DNA from: JASHUC01 sp035606175 | GTDB lineage: Bacteria > Pseudomonadota > Gammaproteobacteria > Steroidobacterales > Steroidobacteraceae | DNA: 64,000 nucleotides | Assembly: GCA_035606175.1 (NCBI GenBank) | Contig: DATNFW010000052.1 | Location: 29,872 to 93,871, forward strand | Direction: 5' to 3' | Part shown: positions 11,001 through 19,873 of the stretch, in pieces | Position numbering within the stretch: position 1 is the stretch's first letter | Layout: each line of letters starts with the position of its first letter | Notes under the pieces: generated by a model | The model's input: the letters and a program-made list of their open reading frames with translations, nothing else | Database searches by the model: none | Told to the model about the DNA's origin: nothing | Made by a program: the position numbers and the translations under genes

Positions 11001-12623
11001 TCAGGACTTGGGCGCCGCAGTTGCCAGAATTCCCACGGTCGCGACGCGACCCGGATCCGCCGGACCCTGGCGCCCCCCGACCTCCGGCGCGGGTATGCGC
11101 GCAAAGTCGAGAGCGGTCTTACCGGTGGCATCGCGCAGCGTTGGATTTGCCCCGCGCTCCAGCAGGTGCTTCACCATCTGGTCCCAACCCAGTCTTGCCG
11201 CGGCCATCAACGCCGTCTGGCCCTCCGCCTCGACATCTCGCCTACCGGCAACCCGCGCGGTGTGGGTCCGGCTGTCCGTGACGCGATAGTTGATGTTGGC
11301 GCCTGCATCCAGCAGCAGGTCAACCACTTTGATGGCGCGGGCCTGTAGGTCCGGCTGCTTCCGCTGCATGATCCGGATCTCATCGTTCGAGCCGGCGGCC
11401 AGCATCAGAGGGGTGAGCCGGAAGACATTGGGCAGGTCCGGCTCCGCGCCGTGTGCCAGCAGCGCCTTGATCGCCACATCGTCGTAGCTCAGCGTCGCAA
11501 CCAGCAGCGGCCCGGCGCCACCGCGCAGCATGTAGTCGGCGAAGCGGCCGCGGCCGTTCGTGTTCGGCCGCATGCGGGTCAGCTGGTGGTTCGGGTCAAC
11601 CCCCATGGCCAGCAGACGGTTCACCACGTCCATGCCTTTGAATTTACCCGGCGGGGGCGGATTGCGGTCGGGCTGGTGTCCGAACGAGAGATCGGGTGGC
11701 CCAAAGCCCCAGGGACCGGTGAAGGAGTTCATGTCCACGGCGACATATAGCGGAGTGCGGCCGTACATGTCCCATGCGCCTGGATTGGCTCCCCTATCCA
11801 GCAAGAACATGGCAATGTCCCACGCGCGATTGTCGAGGGCGTTGAGCAGCGGTGTGATGCCTTCCGGATTGGGCTCCTCGATATCGGCACCCGCCTTGAC
11901 CAGCGATACTGCGCAGCGGTAGCAGCGGGCACGCATCGCATACAGCAGCGCGGTGAACCCGCCGCCCTGGCGGAACTGCGCGCGTGGCTCAGAGGTAATC
12001 TGTCGCGGCCAGTCATCGTACTTCGCGCGCAGGTTGATCTGCTTGCTCGCGCCGTGTTTGAGCAGCAGATCGACGAGGTCAGGATGGTTTTCCGCGGCCG
12101 CCCACATCAGCGCCGTCTGGCCGCGGAACCGCTCCACGGTGTTCACGTCTGCGCCACGAGCAATGAGCATCTGCGCGATCGGCAATGAACCCAGGCTCGA
12201 GGCCAGCATCAGGGCGGTCTGCCCATCCGGGTTCGGCGATTCCGGATCGGCCCCCGCATCGAGCAGCATCCTCACCAGGTCGGCGTCCGCAACCTTGACC
12301 GCCTCCTCCAGTGGCGAGCTGCCGAAGCGGTTGCTGACCCGGGCCTTGGCGCCCTTTTTCAGCAGCGCGCGGACCATCTCATGATCGACCGCGTAGGTCG
12401 CCCACATCAACGGGGTGGAACCATCGGGATCTGCTGCATTGACGTCGATATCAGGTGAGGTGATCGCGGCCATCACCGCATCACGCTTCCCGGCACGGAT
12501 GAGATCGGAGAGCGTCTGCGGCTCAGCAGCGTACGCAAACGCAGATACGCCGAGCGACAGCAGGCCCAGAATGACACCCAACAGGGCAGTCCGGCTCAAC
12601 GCCGAAAAAGAATCAGTCACCAT
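11001..12623 (-). CDS. Exported ankyrin-repeat protein
   Basis: A 540-residue protein with a signal peptide (about residues 1-33, ending AFAYAAEP) followed by ankyrin repeats across nearly its whole length. Recurrent motifs such as GSTPLMWATYAVDHEMVRAL, GQTALMLASS, GQTALMWAAAENHPDLVDLL and GQTALMAAARLGWDQMVKHL mark at least eight repeats. A proline-rich insertion (PPPPGKFKG) sits mid-protein. Such periplasmic ankyrin proteins are scaffolds without catalytic activity; partners are unknown. Its start lies 42 bp after the stop of the NTF2-like gene on the same strand, so the two are probably one transcript. The 248 bp before 11001 hold nothing convincing. Confidence 0.88.
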   Translation of the reverse strand: MVTDSFSALSRTALLGVILGLLSLGVSAFAYAAEPQTLSDLIRAGKRDAVMAAITSPDIDVNAADPDGSTPLMWATYAVDHEMVRALLKKGAKARVSNRFGSSPLEEAVKVADADLVRMLLDAGADPESPNPDGQTALMLASSLGSLPIAQMLIARGADVNTVERFRGQTALMWAAAENHPDLVDLLLKHGASKQINLRAKYDDWPRQITSEPRAQFRQGGGFTALLYAMRARCYRCAVSLVKAGADIEEPNPEGITPLLNALDNRAWDIAMFLLDRGANPGAWDMYGRTPLYVAVDMNSFTGPWGFGPPDLSFGHQPDRNPPPPGKFKGMDVVNRLLAMGVDPNHQLTRMRPNTNGRGRFADYMLRGGAGPLLVATLSYDDVAIKALLAHGAEPDLPNVFRLTPLMLAAGSNDEIRIMQRKQPDLQARAIKVVDLLLDAGANINYRVTDSRTHTARVAGRRDVEAEGQTALMAAARLGWDQMVKHLLERGANPTLRDATGKTALDFARIPAPEVGGRQGPADPGRVATVGILATAAPKS

Positions 12624-12665
12624 TCCGCCCCCTCCCCCACAGCGAAACCCCGTCGTTGTGTGCGG

Positions 12666-13268
12666 CTAGCGCGCCGGCGCCGTGGGTGCCCGCGTCGGTG
12701 CCTGCCCTGCTGGCGCGGATCCCTGCGCTGCCGACGGAGCCTTGGCCGCAACAAGCATCCGCTCTTGAAAGAGCCAATGTCCCTCGCGCTTGACGAACTT
12801 GTCTTCATAGGTGATGAAGAATGTCAGCCGCCAGCCGAAGCTGGCGCTCGGATCGGGAACCGCGTAGGCGCCCAGGGTTTGCCCCGTCGCGTGATCGCCG
12901 TCTATCTCGATCAACGGATCGAAGTAGACGTGATGGCCGGGCTCCGGGAGGTGATTCACGTTGCTCGTCAGGGTCTTGTCGAGCTGCGCTTGAATGGCGG
13001 CCCGGCCGCGGGTCGGCTCGCCCCGGCTGCCACCGTAGGTGGCATCCTCGGCGAACAACCGACCGAATGCCGGGAAGTCGCGATGATCGAGCGTCATCCC
13101 ATACGCCGTCATGAGATCCTCGATCGCCTGGTGGTCCACGAGCTTCTGCAATAGCGCCTTCTCCGAATCCGGCCCAGCGGCCCATGCCGCGGTCGGAGCC
13201 GCGAGGGCGTACACGCTTGCGGCGAGGACGAGTGCCAGGACAGCTGTCAGTTTGAACGGACTATTCAT
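12666..13268 (-). CDS. Secreted SnoaL-like (NTF2-fold) protein
   Basis: A 200-residue protein: signal peptide to about residue 30 (PTAAWAAG), then a SnoaL_4-like domain with LVDHQAIEDLMTAYGMTLDHRDF, FAEDATYGG and HHVYFDPLIEIDGDHATG. This domain type occurs in limonene-epoxide-hydrolase-like and ring-hydroxylating-dioxygenase beta-like folds, where a conserved Asp/His pair may act. An Ala/Pro-rich tail of about 25 residues follows. GGAGAG sits 6-11 nt before the ATG. It leads the ankyrin gene by 42 bp. Substrate unknown. Confidence 0.8.
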   Translation of the reverse strand: MNSPFKLTAVLALVLAASVYALAAPTAAWAAGPDSEKALLQKLVDHQAIEDLMTAYGMTLDHRDFPAFGRLFAEDATYGGSRGEPTRGRAAIQAQLDKTLTSNVNHLPEPGHHVYFDPLIEIDGDHATGQTLGAYAVPDPSASFGWRLTFFITYEDKFVKREGHWLFQERMLVAAKAPSAAQGSAPAGQAPTRAPTAPAR

Positions 13269-13323
13269 GAGTCTCTCCAGTAAGAGGTTTAATATCGTCG
13301 CGGATTATTTTAGCGGCGAGTCC

Positions 13324-13344
13324 TCAGTAGACCTCAGGTAGACC
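13324..13344. repeat. Two adjacent direct repeats (TCAGTAGACC / TCAGGTAGACC) upstream of the NTF2-like gene
   Basis: The copies at 13324-13333 and 13334-13344 are spaced about one helical turn, 56 bp upstream of the start at 13268. Tandem repeats with this spacing can be regulator sites. No cognate regulator is evident. Confidence 0.35.
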
Positions 13345-13391
13345 GTCAACGACGAAATCACACGGCATCTTTCTGCAAAAAGACGCAGGGT

Positions 13392-13432
13392 CTTCCGCGT
13401 CGGCGCCGATAGCCCCTCGGACTCCGCGGAAG
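13392..13432 (-). terminator. Possible terminator hairpin after msrA
   Basis: CTTCCGCG (13392-13399) and CGCGGAAG (13425-13432) form a perfect 8-bp stem with a 25-nt loop just downstream of the msrA stop. On the minus strand a TTTTT tract follows about 12 nt after the stem, which is farther than in a textbook intrinsic terminator. Confidence 0.3.
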
Positions 13433-13450
13433 TCAGGGTCATTCCGCAGC

Positions 13451-14113
13451 CTACGCCTTCTGCTCCGCTCGTAACTCCGCAGATTTAAACGACACGCCGC
13501 ACGAGTGATCCGGGCAGTACCCGCCCGGATTCTTCGCGAGGTATTGCTGATGGTAGTCCTCGGCATAGTAGAAGGCCGGGGCGTCGGCAATCTCCGTCGT
13601 GATCTTGCCGTGTCCCGCGGCTTCGAGCCTCTGCTGAAAGATCTTCTTCGATGCCTCAGCGGCGCGGCGCTGCTCGTCGTCGATCACGAAGATCGCCGAG
13701 CGATACTGCGTGCCCGCGTCATTCCCCTGGCGCATGCCTTGCGTCGGGTCGTGATTCTCCCAGAACTCCTCGAGCAGCCTCTGGTAGGAGATCTTGTCCG
13801 GATCGAAGATGACCCTTACGACTTCTGCGTGCCCGGTCTGGCCTGTGCACACCTCCTCGTAAGTCGGATTCGGAGTGTAGCCGCCGGCGTATCCCACCGC
13901 CGTCGAGTACACACCCGCAAGCTCCCAAAAATGCTTCTCCGCGCCCCAGAAGCAACCGAGCGCAAACAGCGCCTCCTGCATCCCGATCGGAAATGGCGGC
14001 ACGATGCGCCGACGGTTGACGTGGTGCGTCTCAGGAACCCTCATCGGCGTCTGTCGCCCGGGCAGCGCCTGCTTCGGGGAAGGCATTTCGGATTTGGTGC
14101 GGAGCAAAGCCAT
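13451..14113 (-). CDS. msrA: Peptide-methionine (S)-S-oxide reductase
   Basis: The 220-residue product repairs oxidised methionine in proteins using thioredoxin-supplied electrons. The catalytic motif GCFWG holds Cys54, and the usual GYAGG, GHAEVV and QYRSAIF blocks follow. The resolving Cys pair lies near the C-terminus (GGYCPDHSCGVSF). About 45 residues precede the domain, as in long enterobacterial MsrA forms. ATG 14113 has GGAGA about 10 nt upstream; the open frame continues upstream into arsC and is spurious there. It follows arsC by 38 bp, suggesting a stress-response pair on one transcript. Confidence 0.95.
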   Translation of the reverse strand: MALLRTKSEMPSPKQALPGRQTPMRVPETHHVNRRRIVPPFPIGMQEALFALGCFWGAEKHFWELAGVYSTAVGYAGGYTPNPTYEEVCTGQTGHAEVVRVIFDPDKISYQRLLEEFWENHDPTQGMRQGNDAGTQYRSAIFVIDDEQRRAAEASKKIFQQRLEAAGHGKITTEIADAPAFYYAEDYHQQYLAKNPGGYCPDHSCGVSFKSAELRAEQKA

Positions 14114-14151
14114 GGCAAGTCTCTCCTTATGTTTCGATGACCGAGCCCACC

Positions 14152-14514
14152 TCAGCGGCGCTCGCCTCCGAGCAGCTCTCTGACGCTCTCCGGTGGTCGG
14201 CCGAGCACCGCCCGCTCGCCTCGCACCACGATCGGCCGCTCGATGAGAATGGGGTTCTTCACCATGGCCTCGATCCACTCTGGGCCGCTCAGCTTCTTTC
14301 CGGCAAACTGTGCTCGATACACATCTTCGCCTTTGCGCACGAGCTGCTCGGGATCGACACCGAGCTTGGCGATGATCGCGCGCAGCTCCGCCGCGTTCGG
14401 CGGCGTCTTCAGGTACTCGATGATCTCGGGCTCGACGCCGCTCTCCTCGAGGATCGCGAGCGTCGCGCGGCTCTTGCCGCACCGCGGGTTGTGGTAGATC
14501 GTGAATTCGGCCAT
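14152..14514 (-). CDS. arsC: Arsenate reductase (glutaredoxin type)
   Basis: A 120-residue thioredoxin-fold protein. Cys12 in NPRCGKSR, Arg60, Arg93 in IERPIVVRG and Arg106 line up with the catalytic Cys and three arginines of the plasmid R773-type ArsC. Family members reduce arsenate to arsenite with glutathione and glutaredoxin. No ars pump or ArsR is nearby, so the protein may serve general oxidative or acid stress, as do chromosomal YffB/ArsC-like proteins. It lies 38 bp upstream of msrA on the same strand. Confidence 0.9.
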   Translation of the reverse strand: MAEFTIYHNPRCGKSRATLAILEESGVEPEIIEYLKTPPNAAELRAIIAKLGVDPEQLVRKGEDVYRAQFAGKKLSGPEWIEAMVKNPILIERPIVVRGERAVLGRPPESVRELLGGERR

Positions 14515-14614
14515 GTGCCCTCAGCCGAGCTCGAAGGATAAGCTCATTCTACCCTCTTGACGCGGGCCCGGTTCTGCACTATCTGCTCGAGGCGAGGGCA
14601 AAGAACCCGGCATC

Positions 14615-15181
14615 ATGAGACCCGTCGTCGTCCTGCTCGTGCTTCTTGCGGCGATCATCGCAGCATGTGCGACGGCTCCTGCGAGATCCCCGGGCGGCGA
14701 GCGCCGAATCGAGCCGAGCGATCACGCCCGCGCGGCCGTGCACTCCGGCGAGCGCCCGATGAGCTCCACGGTGCTCGGCCCCGAGAACCCGCTGCTCGCT
14801 CAGGGTGCTCAAGCGCTCGAAGCCGGCCACGCCGCCGAAGGTGTCCGTCTCACACTCGAAGGGCTCAAGCAGGCGAGCCCGCCGCACGATGTCGCGGCCG
14901 GCCATGCCAATCTCTGTGCGGGATATGTGCTCCTGGGCCGCTACGGCGAGGCCCTCACCGAGTGCAACCTCTCGATCCAGCTCGACCAGACCAACTGGCG
15001 CGCGTACAACAATCGGGCGGCCGTGTTCGCCGCCCAGGGCCTGTACGAGCTCGCCGCGACGGACATTGAGACAGGGCTGAAGATCGCGCCGAACTCGCCC
15101 GTTCTGCTGAGGAGCCTCGCGATCATCCACCGCGATCAGCAGCTCCTGCGCCATCATCGCCGGTTCGCCAGGGACGCGTGA
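14615..15181 (+). CDS. TPR-containing lipoprotein
   Basis: A 188-residue protein with a lipoprotein signal (LAAIIAAC, Cys18) and a C-terminal tetratricopeptide region: HANLCAGYVLLGRYGEALTECNLSI and AYNNRAAVFAAQGLYELAATDIETGL form about two and a half repeats. TPR lipoproteins act as envelope scaffolds. The ATG follows GAGGGCAAAG. It lies 13 bp upstream of the small conserved gene at 15195. No specific role can be assigned. Confidence 0.75.
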   Translation: MRPVVVLLVLLAAIIAACATAPARSPGGERRIEPSDHARAAVHSGERPMSSTVLGPENPLLAQGAQALEAGHAAEGVRLTLEGLKQASPPHDVAAGHANLCAGYVLLGRYGEALTECNLSIQLDQTNWRAYNNRAAVFAAQGLYELAATDIETGLKIAPNSPVLLRSLAIIHRDQQLLRHHRRFARDA

Positions 15182-15194
15182 TAATCTTCACGCC

Positions 15195-15461
15195 ATGGGC
15201 ATCAGTCAGGCACACAATCTCCGCACACCGCCGATCGAGAGGCTGCGGCCTTATGGCGTGCGCGTGAGCCTCCCCAACGGGGATCCGTTTCGCAAGCTCC
15301 TCGGTCCGGAGTGGCACCGCGTCCACTGGTACGCTACACCGGGGGAGCGCGACGCGGCACTCGAGGAGATGCGTCGCCGGCACGAGTACTCGCGGGCCGG
15401 CGATCGGCCGTCGCTCGTATTCGAGAAGGTCGAGAAGCTTGCCGAGAGCCGCGGGCTGTAG
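15195..15461 (+). CDS. Small conserved-looking protein of unknown function
   Basis: An 88-residue soluble protein without signal peptide or membrane segment. Codon usage and the mixed charged composition (WHRVHWYATPGERDAALEEMRRRHEY) look coding. I do not recognise a family. GATAAT at 15180-15185 lies 9 nt before the ATG with no Shine-Dalgarno sequence, so it could have its own nearly leaderless transcript in addition to read-through from the TPR lipoprotein gene. It converges on the patatin gene. Confidence 0.65.
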   Translation: MGISQAHNLRTPPIERLRPYGVRVSLPNGDPFRKLLGPEWHRVHWYATPGERDAALEEMRRRHEYSRAGDRPSLVFEKVEKLAESRGL

Positions 15462-15518
15462 CTCCCCGCCTGCGGCGGCGGGCACGCCGCAAATCCGGCG
15501 GCGGGCACTTCCCCGCTC

Positions 15519-17930
15519 CTAAAACGTTCGACCGAGATAAAGGTAGAACGCCTCTTTGCCGCTCTGGTCGTATCCGGTCGCGAGATAGAGCGGCCCGATG
15601 AGGGTGTCGAATCCGAGGAAAATACTGCCATCCGCACGCACGGAGCCGAAGTCGATGCTCTGGCGGTCCTTCCAGACATTGCCGGCCTCCACCGAAAGCC
15701 CGAGGTACGCCGGAAATTCGAGCACCCCCTCCCCGCCTTGACCGATCTTCCGATAGAACAGCAGCCGCGCGATCCCGAAGTTCGACCCCGCGAGCGAATC
15801 CTGCGGAAGCCCCGAGAGGTTGAACAATCCACCGAGCGTGAACTGCGTGTGCAGGTCGAGCGGTGCGATCTGATTGAGTGTGGTGCCGCCCGTCGCCCAA
15901 AGGAGCGCGGTCTCGCGTCCGAACGAGCGCGCGGTGAGCCAGTTGAGGGTAATTTGGTTCAGCGGATTCTCGACCGGCGAGGCATTCGCCTCGAGCACAC
16001 GGCTGCGCACGCTTTGCCATTGGACCGTGCCGAGCTGTCCCGAGTGCGGGAAGTCGACATCGTCCAGGCGATCGTAGGAGAAGCGGACGAAGTAGCCGTT
16101 GTCGCGGAAATGCGTTTGCGGCAGTGCCGGATCGCCGATGCGCACGCTCGAGCTGCCCTCATCGTGCAGCAGCCCGACCCGAGCCTCGCCCCAGTTGCCG
16201 AGCTGCCGCCCGAAATCGAGGCCGTAGGCGAAGCTGCGCAACCGGAACTCCGCCGTCTCCCGCTCGTCCGCATCGATGAGCGGCACGTTGGTGGCGCTGT
16301 ACTGCGCGTGCGGCAAGAGAAACCAGTCCCAGTAGTTCGAGAACGGCAGGAAGAACTCCGTATACGCATGAGGCGAGACGCCCTCCTGAAGGTCCCACAC
16401 CCACTCGGCACCCGTCGAGGTGAGCTCTGACATGACGAAACGCGCGGCCGCGTTGTAGACGGCATTGCCCTGGAAGTCATCCTGCAGAGACAGCCCGAAG
16501 CGTACGTAATTAGGTCCGTACGAATTGCGGTGCGCGGTCAGATCGAGGCCGTACTGGTCATCCTCCTTCACGATGCGGTAATCGAGTGTCTCGAGATCGC
16601 CGCGGCCGTAGAGGTCCGTGATGCGGCGATCGACCGCCCGCGGACTGAGACGGTGGCCGATCAGATCGTCGAAAAGCGCATGCAACGGCTTCGCATAGCG
16701 CCGGGACTCTGCGGTTACGTGGACGAAGTCGATGACCGGCTGAACGCCGTCCCGCTTCGCTTCGCGCTGCGCGACGTAGGCATCGTAGGCCGCCGGGCTC
16801 AGCTCGAATCTGCCGAGCTCCGGGGCATCGGCGCGCGCTGCCGCGATTCCCGCCGCGATCGCGCGCTTGACGATGCCGAAATCGAATGAGGACGCATCGC
16901 CGAGCTGCGGAGTGATGACCACGTCGTGCGGCGTGAGGGTTGCGAGCTGGCGCTGCGACTCGCGGCGGATGAGGATCGCGAGCATTTGATTGGAGATGGT
17001 CGCCGCGCTGCCGAGCTTCTCCCGCGTGTAGAGCGGAAAGCCCACATCGACGACGATGAGCACGTCGACGTGCATCTCGCGCGCCACGTCGATGGGCAGA
17101 TTCTCTGCGATACCGCCGTCGACGAGCAGCCGCCCCTCGCGCTCGACCGGGCTGAACACACCCGGCGCCGACATGCTCGCACGCATCGCCGTCGTGAGAT
17201 CCCCCGCACGCATGACGACCGGCTCGCCCGTCGAGAGGTCGGTTGCGACGGCGCGAAACGGCGTCGGCAGATCATCGAATTCCTTGATGCGCTCGGTCGG
17301 AAGGGTCAGCGAGCGCAGCATCATCGTGAGCGTCTCGCCCTCGAGCAGGCCGCGCGGCAGACGCAGCTTGCCCCCGCTGATACCGAGCGGCAGCTTCACC
17401 AGGAAGTTGCGGTCCTCCTCCTTGCGCCGGAAGCTCAACTGATTGCGCGGCGGCCGATCGCTGAACGCCCGCTGCCAGTTGATCGATGTCAATGCAGCCG
17501 CGATCTCCTTCGGGGACAGGCCACTCGCGTAAAGCCCACCGACGACCGCGCCCATGCTCGTGCCGGCGATTGCATCGATCGGGATATGCAGATCGTGCAG
17601 CACCTCGAGCACACCGATGTGCGCCGCGCCCCGTGCCCCGCCGCCGGAGAGCACGAGACCGATGCGGGGGCGCCGCTGGGATGCCGCCGGCGTTACCGTG
17701 GATGACGCCGCTGCCGTAAATGGAGGCGTTGCGGCGGATGCCCCCGTTGCTATCGGTGCGGACGCTGCCGCCGGTGCCGCGAATGCGGCCGTTGTTGCCT
17801 GCGCCTGCGGTGCTGCGTCTGCCGCCGGCGCGCGCGCGCCTGCCGCGCCGAGCGCGAGCCCTGCAAGAAGCGCTGCGGCGGCGCTCGCGGTACGCAAGCG
17901 CCGCCCGACCACCCGTCGTGAGAACCTCAC
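15519..17930 (-). CDS. Patatin-like phospholipase with POTRA and beta-barrel (type Vd autotransporter, PlpD-like)
   Basis: An 803-residue outer-membrane/secreted enzyme. Order: signal peptide (1-39), a long Ala/Thr-rich linker (about 40-85), a patatin domain (about 88-285), a POTRA-like region (about 390-460) and a C-terminal 16-strand-type barrel ending in Phe (YLYLGRTF). Catalysis: oxyanion loop GGGARG (97-102), nucleophile Ser125 in GTSMG, Asp271 in VDGG. This order defines type Vd autotransporters such as PlpD, in which the barrel carries the lipase to the surface. Lipase or phospholipase activity is expected. The Ala-rich linker is unusually long. Confidence 0.9.
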   Translation of the reverse strand: MRFSRRVVGRRLRTASAAAALLAGLALGAAGARAPAADAAPQAQATTAAFAAPAAASAPIATGASAATPPFTAAASSTVTPAASQRRPRIGLVLSGGGARGAAHIGVLEVLHDLHIPIDAIAGTSMGAVVGGLYASGLSPKEIAAALTSINWQRAFSDRPPRNQLSFRRKEEDRNFLVKLPLGISGGKLRLPRGLLEGETLTMMLRSLTLPTERIKEFDDLPTPFRAVATDLSTGEPVVMRAGDLTTAMRASMSAPGVFSPVEREGRLLVDGGIAENLPIDVAREMHVDVLIVVDVGFPLYTREKLGSAATISNQMLAILIRRESQRQLATLTPHDVVITPQLGDASSFDFGIVKRAIAAGIAAARADAPELGRFELSPAAYDAYVAQREAKRDGVQPVIDFVHVTAESRRYAKPLHALFDDLIGHRLSPRAVDRRITDLYGRGDLETLDYRIVKEDDQYGLDLTAHRNSYGPNYVRFGLSLQDDFQGNAVYNAAARFVMSELTSTGAEWVWDLQEGVSPHAYTEFFLPFSNYWDWFLLPHAQYSATNVPLIDADERETAEFRLRSFAYGLDFGRQLGNWGEARVGLLHDEGSSSVRIGDPALPQTHFRDNGYFVRFSYDRLDDVDFPHSGQLGTVQWQSVRSRVLEANASPVENPLNQITLNWLTARSFGRETALLWATGGTTLNQIAPLDLHTQFTLGGLFNLSGLPQDSLAGSNFGIARLLFYRKIGQGGEGVLEFPAYLGLSVEAGNVWKDRQSIDFGSVRADGSIFLGFDTLIGPLYLATGYDQSGKEAFYLYLGRTF

Positions 17931-18020
17931 GGCGCAAGAATAGCAGCTCGGACCGAGCGCCCCAGCGCCCAGCGCGGCTGCGTGAGTTAAGCTCTATGCC
18001 GGAAGTCGCCGAGGAACGAC

Positions 18021-18776
18021 ATGTATTCACTGGGTCTGCTGGGTATTGTCTCCATCGTCATTCAGGTGGTGCTCATCATTCACTGCATCAAGACCGGCCG
18101 GAACTGGCTCTGGATTTGGGTCCTGATACTGCCGTACATCGCATTCTTCGGAAGCATCGCCTACATCGCGGTCGAGATCATACCGGACCTGTTCCGCAGC
18201 ACACCGGCGCGCCGCGCCGCGCGAGGCATGAAGAAGGCGCTCGATCCCGGCGCGGAGCTGCGCAAATACGGCGAGCAGGCGCGGGTCACGGGCGGTGTCG
18301 CGGCGCTGCAGCGCTACGCCGACGAGCTCGCACGGCACGGCCGATTCGAAGAGGCGATCGCGACCTACCACGAAGCTCTCAAGGGCCTCTACGCCCACGA
18401 CCCCAATCTGCTCCTCGGAATCGCCCGCGCGCAGTTCGGCAAAGGCGATGCAAGCGGAGCGCGTGCGACGCTCGATGAGCTCACCCGGCAGAATCCCGAT
18501 TTCCGCTCACCCGAGGCGCAGCTGCTCCACGCCCGTGCCCTCGAGGCCGAAGGCAGCATCGCCCAAGCGCTCGAGGCTTATCAGATGCTCGCGCCGGCGT
18601 ACCCCGGGGCAGAGGCGTCCGTGCGATACGCCCAGCTTCTCGCAGCCCAGGGCGACCATGCCCGCGCGGCAACCGTGGCACGCGAGCTTCTCGAGGAGGC
18701 GCGCATCGCCCCGGCTCATTACCGCCGCGCCCAGCGCGACTGGCTCGTTCTCGCGGAGCGGCTCGCTGCCCGCTGA
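18021..18776 (+). CDS. Membrane-anchored TPR protein
   Basis: A 251-residue protein with two N-terminal membrane helices (about residues 5-24 and 29-56, resembling the phospholipase D nuclease N-terminal segment) and then TPR-like repeats (GRFEEAIATYHEAL, GSIAQALEAYQML, GDHARAATVARELL). A good ribosome site GAGGAACGAC precedes ATG 18021. Its 3' end overlaps the convergent agmatine deiminase gene by 58 bp. Similar proteins are described only as tetratricopeptide repeat proteins; the role is unknown. Confidence 0.8.
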   Translation: MYSLGLLGIVSIVIQVVLIIHCIKTGRNWLWIWVLILPYIAFFGSIAYIAVEIIPDLFRSTPARRAARGMKKALDPGAELRKYGEQARVTGGVAALQRYADELARHGRFEEAIATYHEALKGLYAHDPNLLLGIARAQFGKGDASGARATLDELTRQNPDFRSPEAQLLHARALEAEGSIAQALEAYQMLAPAYPGAEASVRYAQLLAAQGDHARAATVARELLEEARIAPAHYRRAQRDWLVLAERLAAR

Positions 18777-19873
18777 GCGGTCGCGGGAATCTGCTGCGTG
18801 AGGCAATGAATGTTGCCGCCGCCGAGCAGCAGCTCGCGTGAAGGGACTCCCACGATGCGGCGCTGTGGAAAGAGCCGTCTGAGCTGCCGGGCCGCCGCTC
18901 GATCCGTGCGCCGGTCGAGGAGGGGCATGACAATGGCGCCGTTTGCCGGATAGAAGTTGACGTAGCTCGCCGCAAGCCGCTCGCCCGAGCGGCGTGGCTT
19001 GGTCCCCTCGCGCCTCACGACCCCGCGCGCCTCCCGGCTCGTCATCGCAAGCGGTCCCGGCATCGGAAGCTTCACGACCTCGAAGCGCCTGCCTCTCGCG
19101 TCGCGCTCGGAGAGCAGCCTCTCGAGCGCATCGCTGGAAACTGCATGCTGCGGGTCGCGGCGATCATCCGTCCACGTGAGCGCAATGACTCCTGGGCGCG
19201 CGAAACACGCGAGATTGTCGATGTGGCCGCGCGTCTCGTCGTTGACGACGCCCTCGCCGAGCCAGACGACCTTCCTCGCTCCGAGGTACATGGCGAGCAG
19301 CGACTCGGCCCGTCGCCGCCCCATGCGCTGGTTGCGGTGCGGATCGAGCAGGCACTGCTCCGTGACGAGCACGGTGCCCTCGCCGTCGACATGGATTGCA
19401 CCGCCCTCGTTTACGAAAGGCGCAACGTAGCGCTCGCAGCGCTCGATCTCGAGCACCTTGCGTGCGACGCGCTCGTCCTCGTCCCATGGAGCGTACAGCC
19501 CGCCCTCACGACCACCCCAGGCGTTGAAACGCCAGTCCACACCGCGACGCTCGCCGGCTGCGTTCACGACGAACGTCGGACCGACATCGCGCATCCAACA
19601 ATCATCGTGCGACATCTCGACGAGCCGCACTTCGGGCGCGAGGCGCTCGCGCGCACGATCAAACTGCGTCGCGGACACTCCGACCGTCACCGGCTCGAAG
19701 CGGGCGATCGCCGCCGCGAGCCGGACAAATGCGCGCTGAGCAGGCTCGGCGGCTTCGCGCCAGTTGTCGGGCCGCTCCGGCCAGAGCATCCAGCAGCCTG
19801 CATGCCGATCGAGCTCGCTCGGCATTCGAAAGCCATCATCGGCGGGCGTGCTGCGAAGCGTACGCACCGTCAC
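18719..19873 (-). CDS. aguA: Agmatine deiminase
   Basis: A 384-residue member of the peptidyl-arginine-deiminase fold that converts agmatine to N-carbamoylputrescine. The motifs are intact: DDCWMRDVGPTFV, FNAWGGREGG, NEGGAIHVDGEGTVL, a late His in RGHIDN and the catalytic Cys357 in GGGNIHCLTQQIP. A basic tail of about 20 residues extends past the usual end, and that part overlaps the convergent TPR gene. Its ATG overlaps the stop of the RND pump gene (ATGA), so it is the fourth, translationally coupled gene of the efflux operon. No aguB is adjacent. Confidence 0.93.
   Translation of the reverse strand: MTVRTLRSTPADDGFRMPSELDRHAGCWMLWPERPDNWREAAEPAQRAFVRLAAAIARFEPVTVGVSATQFDRARERLAPEVRLVEMSHDDCWMRDVGPTFVVNAAGERRGVDWRFNAWGGREGGLYAPWDEDERVARKVLEIERCERYVAPFVNEGGAIHVDGEGTVLVTEQCLLDPHRNQRMGRRRAESLLAMYLGARKVVWLGEGVVNDETRGHIDNLACFARPGVIALTWTDDRRDPQHAVSSDALERLLSERDARGRRFEVVKLPMPGPLAMTSREARGVVRREGTKPRRSGERLAASYVNFYPANGAIVMPLLDRRTDRAAARQLRRLFPQRRIVGVPSRELLLGGGNIHCLTQQIPATAQRAASRSARTSQSRWARR

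Noticed and set aside
15462..15518. GC-rich inverted/direct repeats between convergent genes as a bidirectional terminator
   Set aside because: Only a 5-bp stem can form and there is no T-tract on either side.
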